Shown one piece after another: positions 1-5,054 of a stretch of DNA of 5,054 bases (its first letter is position 1; every line of letters starts with the position of its first letter). A model generated the notes under the pieces. That model was not told the origin of the DNA, searched no databases, and saw nothing but the letters and a program-made list of their open reading frames with translations. The position numbers and the translations under genes are program-made. Source of the DNA: Nitrospirota bacterium. GTDB lineage: Bacteria; Nitrospirota; Nitrospiria; Nitrospirales; UBA8639. Where the stretch lies: contig JAOUNC010000248.1 in assembly GCA_029881175.1 (NCBI GenBank), forward strand, positions 1-5,054, in the 5' to 3' direction.

Positions 1-103
1 ATCTCACGCCCATACGTACTGCTTTTTCTGATGATGCCATGGATGAAGACGGCTAGCTTTGCACCCACCCGTGAAGCGCCGTAGCCGTTAAAAGCTTCTC
101 GCC

Positions 104-121
104 GCCTCCAAGGCCTCCAAG
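104..121. repeat. Perfect 9-bp tandem duplication
   Basis: The 9-mer GCCTCCAAG occurs twice back to back (104-112 and 113-121), in the only GC-rich part of the upstream region. It is directly visible. Two copies of such a short unit can arise by replication slippage, and no function is implied. Confidence 0.5.
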
Positions 122-149
122 CCTTTGTCCCCAATCCTTCTTGCATTCT

Positions 150-176
150 TGAAGGAGGTTTTCCTTCATTTTGTCT
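150..176 (+). terminator. Possible Rho-independent terminator
   Basis: A perfect 7-bp stem, TGAAGGA (150-156) with TCCTTCA (162-168), closes a 5-base loop GGTTT. It is followed at once by TTTT and a pyrimidine-rich stretch (TTTTGTCT). The tail is T-rich only on the + strand, so it would end a + strand transcript entering from the left and isolate the glycan genes from it. The stem is short and only three of its seven pairs are G-C, so it would be a weak terminator at best. Confidence 0.4.
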
Positions 177-245
177 AATTCTTTAGTGGCTAGAACTCTT
201 TTCTATACCAAAAATTTTTCTAGAGGCAAAGGTAAAGCCCTATCT

Positions 246-275
246 TTGATTAGATTAAAGCTGTGCCGATTTTAT
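246..275 (+). promoter_or_regulatory. Weak candidate promoter upstream of the GT-C gene
   Basis: TTGATT (246-251) and TTTTAT (270-275) each match four of six bases of the sigma-70 -35 and -10 consensus, with an 18-base spacer. An imperfect inverted repeat at 244-260 (CTTTGAT, 3-base gap, ATTAAAG) overlaps the -35 box and could be an operator or chance. The region is AT-rich, where such matches are common, and the 5' leader would be about 120 bases long. Low confidence. Confidence 0.17.
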
Positions 276-403
276 CCGAGTAAATATAAAGGGGAGTAGA
301 ACTTTATCCTAAGTAGAGCATAACGACCTGCATCCTCCACCAACAAACTATACTCGCAGCAACTCTAATTCAGTAGCTCAAGCGAAATTGACGATGCCCC
401 AAA

Positions 404-2179
404 ATGATTTCTTCTTCTGAAAGTTTACAATCTACGCTTCTCACCGGTTCTTGTTCGGAAAAATCCCAAGCTTCCTTCCAAATGTATGCATCTCTTGGTG
501 TCACGCTCATTCTGAATTTTCTTTTGTTAGTGAGTTTTTACGACACGACCTGGGCCCCAGCTGATGATGGTATTTATGCCCATTTGGGGGAAAGGCTTTT
601 GTCTGGTGAAATTTCAAATAAAGATTTTCAAAGTATCCATCCTGGCCTCATTAACTTTGTCAATGCGGCAAGTATGTGGATGTTTGGGCCGCAGTTAGTG
701 AGTCTTCGGTTTCCCTTAATTTTCATCGGTCTTCTTCAAGGGATAATAGTGCATGTGCTTTTTTCCCGCCTATGGCCATGGTTAGGCGTTATTGCTTCTG
801 TGTCTTTAACCGGCCTCGGAATTCTTCAATATGTTAATCCTACAGCTCATTGGTACTGTCACGTATTGTTTATTGCGCTTATTGGGGTATTGCATTGGAC
901 AAGACCGTCGAGCGTAGGACGACTGTTTTTTTTAGGGTACCTTATTGGAACCATCTTTCTTTTTCGTCAATTAACAGGAGTGATCGGAGGGATCGGGCTT
1001 TTGACATATTTGTTAATTGAATCGAACACTTCGGGAAAAAATGCCAGTCAGGATTTTCTCTTTTCGCGATTACTCTTAGCATTGATGGGCATAGGGTTAA
1101 TATTTTATTTCGTTTCCCATGCCTCCTTATCTGATTTCCTGCTTTTTGGTCTATGTCCAATAATCTTTATTGGGTTGGTGTTGTTTTTTACGACCTGTAC
1201 CAATAGGGAAACCTTCAGGATTGTCTGGCATTTGAGTTTTGGCGCCTTTTTTTCTCTACTGCCACTTCTGGTGTATCACTTCATGAATCATTCGATCTCT
1301 CCCTGGATTGCCGACACGGTTTTTCGAGCAATCCACCTTTCTCAATTGCCTGTTTTCATTGAGCGCGAATATGGGACGCTTGTTGGCATTTCTCTGTATA
1401 CCCTCATGAATTCAAGCGGAGTGAACGCACTGATTAATGGATCCTATCTATTCCTTCTTTCCATTATGAGCCTTGTAAACGGTGGGTTATTGCTGTGGAC
1501 TTTTTTAAAGAAAAAACAAGAAGGCACGCAAGAATTTATTTCATCGGCTCTCCCGGTTCTGACTATGTTTTATGCGGTGGTATCCATGATGTATCCAGTA
1601 CTGATTTACTTATATTTAACCATTGGGCTATCGCTGTTGGGTGTTATATGGCAGATCTATGATTCAAACAGGGCAAGAACATTTGGGTTAATGCTTGCCG
1701 TTTTTCTTTCCATCGTGGCCATTCATTTTCATGCCGGACAGCCGCGGGGGCAGAGTTGGGCGAAATTCATGCAAGGAGAGAAAGTCACGCTTGCTTCGGT
1801 GGCGGGCTTAGAGAAGTTCGGCCTGAAAGTTGCGCCATTGGAAGGGGAAACATATTCCCAGCTTGTCGGGTTGATTAAACAGCAAACAAATCATGGGGAT
1901 TCAATTTTCGTCTTTCCAAACAATGCGGAATTGTATTTTCTAGCGGATAGGCCTAATCCTTTTCCTTTCTATTATTTGCCATTAGGCGTCACGAATGCAA
2001 AGGAAAGTCACGCGTTAATCCAATCATTGCGAAAAACACCTCCCGCTCTCATTATTTTCAATTCAAGTGATGAAAACAATACGGATGTGAGTGCCTTAAT
2101 TGCCCAGTATGTTCGGGAAAGCTATAGGCCGATTCAAAAAATTGGCGATTTCGAAATTTTTTCTTTATCTCAGTCGTGA
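404..2179 (+). CDS. GT39/ArnT-like membrane glycosyltransferase (GT-C fold)
   Basis: Probable integral-membrane glycosyltransferase that moves a sugar from an undecaprenyl-phosphate carrier to an acceptor outside the cytoplasmic membrane. The 591 residues show a first membrane segment at about 30-46, then a loop with the acidic motif APADDGIYAHLGERLLSGE (D54, D55) and IHPG at 78-81. This is the usual place of the catalytic acidic residue in the PMT/ArnT family. About ten more hydrophobic segments follow up to residue 440. The last 150 residues form a soluble tail (GDSIFVFPNNAELYFLADRP, 498-517), common in this family. TGA at 389-391 blocks any longer start in this frame. Neither ATG 404 nor the next Met (codon 27, 482) has a clear Shine-Dalgarno site, so the exact start is uncertain. 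Donor and acceptor cannot be read from sequence; the ArnC-like gene at 4701 is a plausible donor maker. Confidence 0.82.
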   Translation: MISSSESLQSTLLTGSCSEKSQASFQMYASLGVTLILNFLLLVSFYDTTWAPADDGIYAHLGERLLSGEISNKDFQSIHPGLINFVNAASMWMFGPQLVSLRFPLIFIGLLQGIIVHVLFSRLWPWLGVIASVSLTGLGILQYVNPTAHWYCHVLFIALIGVLHWTRPSSVGRLFFLGYLIGTIFLFRQLTGVIGGIGLLTYLLIESNTSGKNASQDFLFSRLLLALMGIGLIFYFVSHASLSDFLLFGLCPIIFIGLVLFFTTCTNRETFRIVWHLSFGAFFSLLPLLVYHFMNHSISPWIADTVFRAIHLSQLPVFIEREYGTLVGISLYTLMNSSGVNALINGSYLFLLSIMSLVNGGLLLWTFLKKKQEGTQEFISSALPVLTMFYAVVSMMYPVLIYLYLTIGLSLLGVIWQIYDSNRARTFGLMLAVFLSIVAIHFHAGQPRGQSWAKFMQGEKVTLASVAGLEKFGLKVAPLEGETYSQLVGLIKQQTNHGDSIFVFPNNAELYFLADRPNPFPFYYLPLGVTNAKESHALIQSLRKTPPALIIFNSSDENNTDVSALIAQYVRESYRPIQKIGDFEIFSLSQS

Positions 2180-2484
2180 GCTGACATTATTGGTAAGAGA
2201 TAGATCTAATCATGAAGTACCAATCCAACCCAGGCTACGACGCCTTACAAATGGTTGCGTGAAGTAAGGGGATAACGCTTGAGGATCATTGGCTTCGATT
2301 TTTTCAATACGGCATGAATGGATTTTTCAGGATTCAGGCGTTGTTGATGCCAAACCATTCTGGAAAGTGTTTTTAATCACTGGAATCGCCGGAATGTTTA
2401 TTGAGAAGGAACGAGTCTAGTTTATGCAAAAGGGAAATTGGCGGACGCTAAGACGAATGATGCGTTTCCAGAAAAAGGAAATTA
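2180..2484. other. Intergenic stretch, possibly the remains of a gene
   Basis: 305 bases separate the GT-C gene from wecE, a long gap for a same-strand cluster. No intact gene fits. There is no good terminator after 2179: the only hairpin is a 4-bp TCAG/CTGA pair with no T run. The right part has protein-like peptides that jump between frames, described as a possible pseudogene at 2212-2485. A 9-base match, ATGAAGTAC, occurs at 2212-2220 and again at the wecE start (2485-2493). Confidence 0.6.
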
Positions 2485-2485
2485 A
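2212..2485 (+). pseudogene. Possible frameshifted small gene ahead of wecE
   Basis: All three forward frames contribute short stretches that read like protein. From ATG 2212 comes MKYQSNPGYDALQ, stopping at 2260. A shifted frame gives PYKWLREVRG (2243-2272). The first frame resumes as DHWLRFFQYGMNGFF after its stop. A third frame (TTG 2289 to TAG 2418-2420) includes DAKPFWKVFLITGIAGMF, which could be a membrane segment. A last frame gives SLVYAKGKLADAKTNDAF and ends at TAA 2483-2485, which overlaps the wecE ATG by one base (TAATG), a typical junction of translationally coupled genes. The reading is that a gene of about 90 codons once abutted wecE and was broken by several indels, or that the assembly has errors here. 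I do not recognise a family. Chance reading of non-coding DNA remains possible. Confidence 0.33.
2475..2480 (+). promoter_or_regulatory. Ribosome binding site of wecE
   Basis: AAGGAA lies four bases before the ATG at 2485, a good Shine-Dalgarno match at slightly short spacing. It supports this start, which also aligns the protein with the N-terminus of WecE proteins (IPFN near residue 5). Confidence 0.6.
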
Positions 2486-3672
2486 TGAAGTACACAATTC
2501 CTTTTAATAAGCCATTTATCGCCGGGAAAGAGCTCTATTATATTGCGCAGGCGGTGACATTTGGAAATCTTGCTGGTGATGGCCATTTCACCAAACAATG
2601 CTCACGATTATTGGAAGAACAGTTCAGGATTGAAAAAGCCCTTATGACCCCTTCTTGTACGGCAGCACTAGAAATGGCAGCTGTCTTGTGTGAGCTTGCG
2701 CCAGGGGATGAGGTGATTCTTCCTTCTTATACATTTGTTTCCACAGCTAATGCCATTGTTCGAGTTGGGGCCAAGCCGGTGTTTGTTGATATTAGGGCAG
2801 ATACCCTCAATATTGACGAACAGCAAATTGAAAAAGCCATTACACACCATACGAAAGCTATTGTGCCAGTGCATTATGCCGGTGTGGGATGTGAGATGGA
2901 TAGAATAATGGATATTGCTCGCAAGCATAATCTGCTCGTGATCGAAGATGCCGCGCAGGGTGTTGGGGCTTATTATAACAATCGAGCACTTGGATCTATT
3001 GGACATCTGGGCACCTATAGTTTTCATGAAACAAAGAATTATATATGCGGCGAAGGTGGAGCATTGTGTATTAATGAACCTGAATTGATTAAACGAGCCG
3101 AAATAATTCGAGACAAGGGAACCAATCGCAGCGAGTTTTTTCGAGGTGAGATTGATAAGTACACCTGGGTAGATATTGGGTCATCCTATGTGCCAAGTGA
3201 AATCGCTTGTGCGTTTCTCTATGCTCAATTGGAAATGATGAATGTCATCTCGGAACGAAGAAGAACGATTTATAGACAATACCGAAAGTTGTTGAAAGCA
3301 CTTGAGGTCCAAGGGTGCTTGAGTCTTCCTCATATTCCTGAAGACTGTGAGAGCAACTATCACATGTTTTATATTCTCCTCCCCGATCGAGTGGTTCGAG
3401 ATGCCTTGATGGACTATTTGAAGAAACATGGCATTATGGCCGTGTTTCATTTTATTCCTCTACACAGTTCACCCATGGGTCAGAAATTTGGCAGGCAGGT
3501 TGGAGATCTTTCCATTACCGAAGAATTAAGCGGACGACTTCTTCGCTTGCCGTTTTATTTTGAAATGACTGAAGGGGAGCAAGAATATATCGTTAAACAT
3601 CTTAAGGAAGGCTTGGAGGACATTCAAATGGGAAAAGGAAATTATTCTGTGCTCCAAGCGATCGAGTCTTGA
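2485..3672 (+). CDS. wecE: dTDP-4-amino-4,6-dideoxygalactose transaminase (WecE)
   Basis: PLP-dependent sugar aminotransferase of the DegT/DnrJ/EryC1/StrS family. WecE converts dTDP-4-keto-6-deoxyglucose and glutamate to dTDP-Fuc4N and 2-oxoglutarate in the cytoplasm, a step of enterobacterial common antigen synthesis in E. coli. Visible hallmarks are TPSCTAALEMAA (55-66), which binds the cofactor phosphate; PGDEVILPSYTFVSTANA (73-90); VPVHYAGV (127-134); EDAAQGV with D155 and Q158; and SFHETKNY with the Schiff-base lysine K184. The downstream blocks EIIRDKGTNRSEFFRGEIDK, KYTWVDIGSSY, HMFYI and MAVFHFIPLH match the WecE type specifically rather than ArnB or PseC, as I remember E. coli WecE. 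The length of 395 is a little longer than the usual ~376 because of a C-terminal extension. No active-site residue is missing. The gene for making its substrate (rmlA/rmlB) is not in the window. Confidence 0.93.
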   Translation: MKYTIPFNKPFIAGKELYYIAQAVTFGNLAGDGHFTKQCSRLLEEQFRIEKALMTPSCTAALEMAAVLCELAPGDEVILPSYTFVSTANAIVRVGAKPVFVDIRADTLNIDEQQIEKAITHHTKAIVPVHYAGVGCEMDRIMDIARKHNLLVIEDAAQGVGAYYNNRALGSIGHLGTYSFHETKNYICGEGGALCINEPELIKRAEIIRDKGTNRSEFFRGEIDKYTWVDIGSSYVPSEIACAFLYAQLEMMNVISERRRTIYRQYRKLLKALEVQGCLSLPHIPEDCESNYHMFYILLPDRVVRDALMDYLKKHGIMAVFHFIPLHSSPMGQKFGRQVGDLSITEELSGRLLRLPFYFEMTEGEQEYIVKHLKEGLEDIQMGKGNYSVLQAIES

Positions 3673-3764
3673 TTGCGTTTTCTATCTATCGTTATTGGTT
3701 GGAAAATGATCAAGGCTACTATTCAACATAGTGCGGTAACAATTAATGCCACAAATAAAATTAG

Positions 3765-3773
3765 TGGTATATA
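3765..3773 (+). promoter_or_regulatory. Candidate extended -10 promoter for the methyltransferase gene
   Basis: TGGTATATA has the TG-N-TATAAT layout of an extended -10 element. Transcription would start near 3780, leaving a leader of about 20 bases that still contains the ribosome binding site. There is no good -35 box: TTAATG at 3743-3748 is weak and 19 bases away. A second weak pair, TTGGTT (3695-3700) and TACTAT (3717-3722), also exists. Confidence 0.25.
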
Positions 3774-3784
3774 TGTACACCTTA

Positions 3785-3791
3785 AAAGGGG
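3785..3791 (+). promoter_or_regulatory. Ribosome binding site of the methyltransferase gene
   Basis: AAGGGGG ends ten bases before the ATG at 3802. It is a purine-rich Shine-Dalgarno-like site that supports this start codon; a weaker GAAG lies directly before the ATG. Confidence 0.5.
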
Positions 3792-3801
3792 GCTTTGAAG
3801 T

Positions 3802-4581
3802 ATGACCAATCATATCCTTGAATTCTGGAACTTGCAGGCAGATAAGTTTGGTACATCCCATTCCGCAAGTTGGGGTGATAACTATGCTATTGATCTTGAG
3901 ATCCAAACGATAGGCCAACACGTCAAGGAAGGTGACAGGGTCCTTGATGTTGGTTGCGCCAATGGTTATTCAGCTATTCATCATATTGATAAAAATGTCT
4001 CTTCAATAACGGGAGTTGATTTCAGTGAACCCATGATTAGGGAGGCACAGAAAACCCAAACAGAATCTGGTTTTCAAGACAAATTGGTTTTTGAGGTTGG
4101 AGACGTGAGAGAGCTTCGGTTCGAAAATAATACGTTTGACGTTGTGTATACGACAAGAACGTTAATCAATTTGCCGACCTGGGAGGAACAGAAGCAAGGA
4201 ATATCTGAATGTATCCGAGTCTGTAAAGTCGGGGGTACGATTATTTTCTGCGAAGCTTTTTGGGAGCCTCTTGTCTTGCTCAATTCGTTACGAGCTGTAA
4301 AAGCACTCCCTCCCCTTATAGAACATGATTTTAATCGGTATCTGAAAAAGGTAAACCTCGAAAAGTATTTTCTTTCAAAAGGTCTAGAATTTGAAATTGA
4401 AGATTTTTCATCTATTTATTATCTGGGGTCTCGTTTCTTGAGGGAGCTTGTCACTATCCCAGAAGATTACCCGGGATTTTCAAATCCCATTAATTCGATT
4501 TTCTACAATATTGAGAAAGATTACTCGGGTGGAGGTTTCGGCATTCAACAAGCCTATGTGATTCAGAAAAGCGAATCCTGA
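3802..4581 (+). CDS. Class I SAM-dependent methyltransferase
   Basis: Soluble methyltransferase of 259 residues using S-adenosylmethionine. The Rossmann-fold motifs appear in order: motif I VLDVGCANG (47-55), which binds SAM; GVDFS (71-75), whose D73 would bind the ribose; GDVREL (100-105), near the adenine; FDVVYTTRTLINLP (112-125), motif IV region; and a KVGGTIIFCEAF strand and turn (142-153). This order is typical of the Methyltransf_11/25 group. The 100 C-terminal residues (from about 155) are specific to this protein, contain several aromatic pairs, and probably hold the acceptor site. The substrate cannot be read from sequence. Between a sugar aminotransferase and an undecaprenyl-phosphate sugar transferase, a sugar hydroxyl or amino group is the natural guess. 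Lipid or quinone methylation is less likely given the neighbours. It is intact, with no frameshift. Confidence 0.87.
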   Translation: MTNHILEFWNLQADKFGTSHSASWGDNYAIDLEIQTIGQHVKEGDRVLDVGCANGYSAIHHIDKNVSSITGVDFSEPMIREAQKTQTESGFQDKLVFEVGDVRELRFENNTFDVVYTTRTLINLPTWEEQKQGISECIRVCKVGGTIIFCEAFWEPLVLLNSLRAVKALPPLIEHDFNRYLKKVNLEKYFLSKGLEFEIEDFSSIYYLGSRFLRELVTIPEDYPGFSNPINSIFYNIEKDYSGGGFGIQQAYVIQKSES

Positions 4582-4609
4582 AATCAGGCAAGTTGGGAAG
4601 ACATTCGCT

Positions 4610-4693
4610 ATGAGTATGTTGAAGAAATTATTTCATCGATTTACTGAAAGGGTACGCCCTCATTTAAAAAATCGTGAAAAGCTAAGGTCCTGA
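4610..4693 (+). CDS. Possible 27-residue mini-ORF before the GT2 gene
   Basis: A short frame starts MSMLKKLFHRFTERV and continues with basic residues to a TGA at 4691-4693, seven bases before the GT2 ATG. GGGAAG (4595-4600) sits nine bases before its ATG, a better ribosome site than the one before the GT2 gene (AAGG at 4684-4687, 13 bases away). It could be a leader whose translation feeds the next gene, a small basic amphipathic peptide, or chance. No family is recognised, and a frame of this size is common by chance. Confidence 0.25.
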   Translation: MSMLKKLFHRFTERVRPHLKNREKLRS

Positions 4694-4700
4694 AATTGAA

Positions 4701-5054
4701 ATGGTCATAGAAATTTCTGTCGTTATCCCTGTCTATAATTCTGCGCAATACCTTTCGAAATTGGTCTTGAGGTTGATGACTGTTTTGCAAGCCGAAACCC
4801 CACGGTTTGAAATTATTTTGGTAGATGACGGAAGTACGGATGAGTCATGGGATGTATTGAGTGAATTGTGGGCTAGATTCCCCTCTCATGTGATAGCCAT
4901 TCAACTAATGAGAAATTATGGTCAACACAATGCATTAATGTGTGGTTTTCGAGAGGCTCAGGGCGAATATATTGTGACAATGGATGATGATTTGCAAAAT
5001 CCACCAGAGGAGATTCCGAAGTTGCTCTCGGCAATGCGCACAAGTGATGCGGAT
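4701..5054 (+). CDS. ArnC/GtrB-like GT2 glycosyltransferase, 5' part
   Basis: First 118 codons of a GT-A-fold family 2 glycosyltransferase; the frame is open to the window end, so the 3' part is missing. Such enzymes move a sugar from a nucleotide donor to undecaprenyl phosphate at the cytoplasmic face of the membrane. Motifs are SVVIPVYN (6-13), the nucleotide-binding VDDGSTDES (41-49), LMRNYGQHNALMCGF (69-83) and MDDDLQNPPEEIP (94-106), which includes the metal-binding acidic motif. The RNYGQH and DLQNPPEEIP blocks are nearly those of ArnC and mark the polyprenyl-phosphate group rather than ordinary GT2 enzymes. TAA at 4683-4685 in this frame leaves ATG 4701 as the first ATG. Full-length relatives have about 310-330 residues with two C-terminal membrane segments, expected beyond the window. 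The sugar is not determined by these motifs; ArnC, GtrB and DPM1-type enzymes share them. Confidence 0.92.
   Translation, partial: MVIEISVVIPVYNSAQYLSKLVLRLMTVLQAETPRFEIILVDDGSTDESWDVLSELWARFPSHVIAIQLMRNYGQHNALMCGFREAQGEYIVTMDDDLQNPPEEIPKLLSAMRTSDAD

Larger units (their letters stand above)
1..403. other. Upstream region without a convincing gene
   Basis: No frame on either strand stays open long enough to support a gene. The first bases could be the tail of a neighbouring gene: on the + strand one frame reads through to a TAG at 54-56 (ending SDDAMDEDG) and another to a TAG at 82-84. On the minus strand an ATG at 40-38 opens a short run (MASSEKAVRMGVR) to the window edge, without a ribosome binding site. 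These possibilities conflict and I cannot choose between them. The hairpin at 150-172 has its T-rich tail on the + strand, which slightly favours a + strand gene ending just inside or before the window. The rest is AT-rich sequence before the first gene, with an A5T5 palindrome at 210-219. Confidence 0.6.
3673..3801. other. Gap between wecE and the methyltransferase gene
   Basis: These 129 AT-rich bases hold no open frame worth calling and no terminator hairpin. The gap contains the candidate promoter at 3765-3773 and the ribosome binding site at 3785-3791. Its size allows either read-through from wecE or a separate start of transcription. Confidence 0.5.

Noticed and set aside
53..169. Minus-strand frame of 38 codons from ATG at 169
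   Set aside because: No ribosome binding site, it runs through the 9-bp tandem repeat and the hairpin, and the peptide (rich in G and L) matches no family I know.
190..223. CTAGA/TCTAG pair and A5T5 palindrome as an attachment or transposon end
   Set aside because: Five-base matches in AT-rich DNA with no transposase, integrase or target duplication nearby.
942..1160. Minus-strand open frame of 72 codons inside the GT-C gene
   Set aside because: Lies wholly inside a gene with clear family features on the other strand; the peptide shows no motif.
2424..2507. 27-codon frame from ATG 2424 overlapping the wecE start
   Set aside because: No ribosome site, overlaps wecE by 23 bases in another frame, and conflicts with the better fragment ending at the TAATG junction.
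2668..3027. Minus-strand open frame of 119 codons inside wecE
   Set aside because: Fully overlaps the catalytic core of wecE; its composition follows from the complementary codons.
3181..3450. Minus-strand open frame of 89 codons inside wecE
   Set aside because: Shadow of the C-terminal half of wecE, without motif or ribosome site.
3682..3921. Minus-strand open frame of 79 codons over the wecE-methyltransferase gap
   Set aside because: Half of it overlaps the methyltransferase start, and the peptide has no recognisable features.
4074..4283. Minus-strand open frame of 69 codons inside the methyltransferase gene
   Set aside because: Lies wholly inside the methyltransferase gene, antisense to its SAM-binding region; no motif of its own.
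4577..4588. Hairpin CCTG-AAAT-CAGG at the end of the methyltransferase gene as a terminator
   Set aside because: Only four or five base pairs, overlaps the stop codon and has no T run after it.
4649..4660. AGGG-TACG-CCCT hairpin as a terminator or regulatory stem
   Set aside because: Four base pairs only, followed by an A-rich rather than T-rich stretch.

Overview
The window carries four protein genes, all on the + strand, that together look like part of a surface-glycan or lipid-modification locus of a Gram-negative-type bacterium. Base composition is moderate (mid-40s % GC by eye). The envelope logic is an undecaprenyl-phosphate sugar transferase plus a multi-spanning GT-C glycosyltransferase with a large extracytoplasmic tail. 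The sequence alone does not identify the species or phylum. No RNA gene, transposase, integrase or CRISPR array is visible.

Layout. Positions 1-403 hold no convincing gene; there is one terminator-like hairpin (150-172), a small tandem repeat and weak promoter candidates. Positions 404-2179 encode a 591-residue GT39/ArnT-like membrane glycosyltransferase. Positions 2180-2484 look mostly non-coding, but contain protein-like peptide fragments in shifting frames. The last fragment ends in a TAATG overlap with the next gene, so this may be the wreck of a small gene. Positions 2485-3672 encode a clear WecE-type sugar 4-aminotransferase (395 residues). Positions 3802-4581 encode a class I SAM-dependent methyltransferase (259 residues). 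A possible 27-codon mini-ORF lies at 4610-4693. Positions 4701-5054 are the first 118 codons of a GT2 glycosyltransferase very like ArnC/GtrB, cut by the window edge.

How they could work together (inference). WecE would make dTDP-4-amino-4,6-dideoxygalactose (Fuc4N) from dTDP-4-keto-6-deoxyglucose. The methyltransferase could methylate this or another sugar. The ArnC-like GT2 would load the sugar onto undecaprenyl phosphate at the inner face of the membrane. The GT-C enzyme would pass it from the lipid carrier to an acceptor outside the cytoplasmic membrane. This is the same order of chemistry as the Arn (aminoarabinose) pathway: aminotransferase, N-modification, ArnC, ArnT. Here the aminotransferase is WecE-type and a methyltransferase occupies the modifying role. 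Gaps of 119-305 bp between genes mean co-transcription is not proven.
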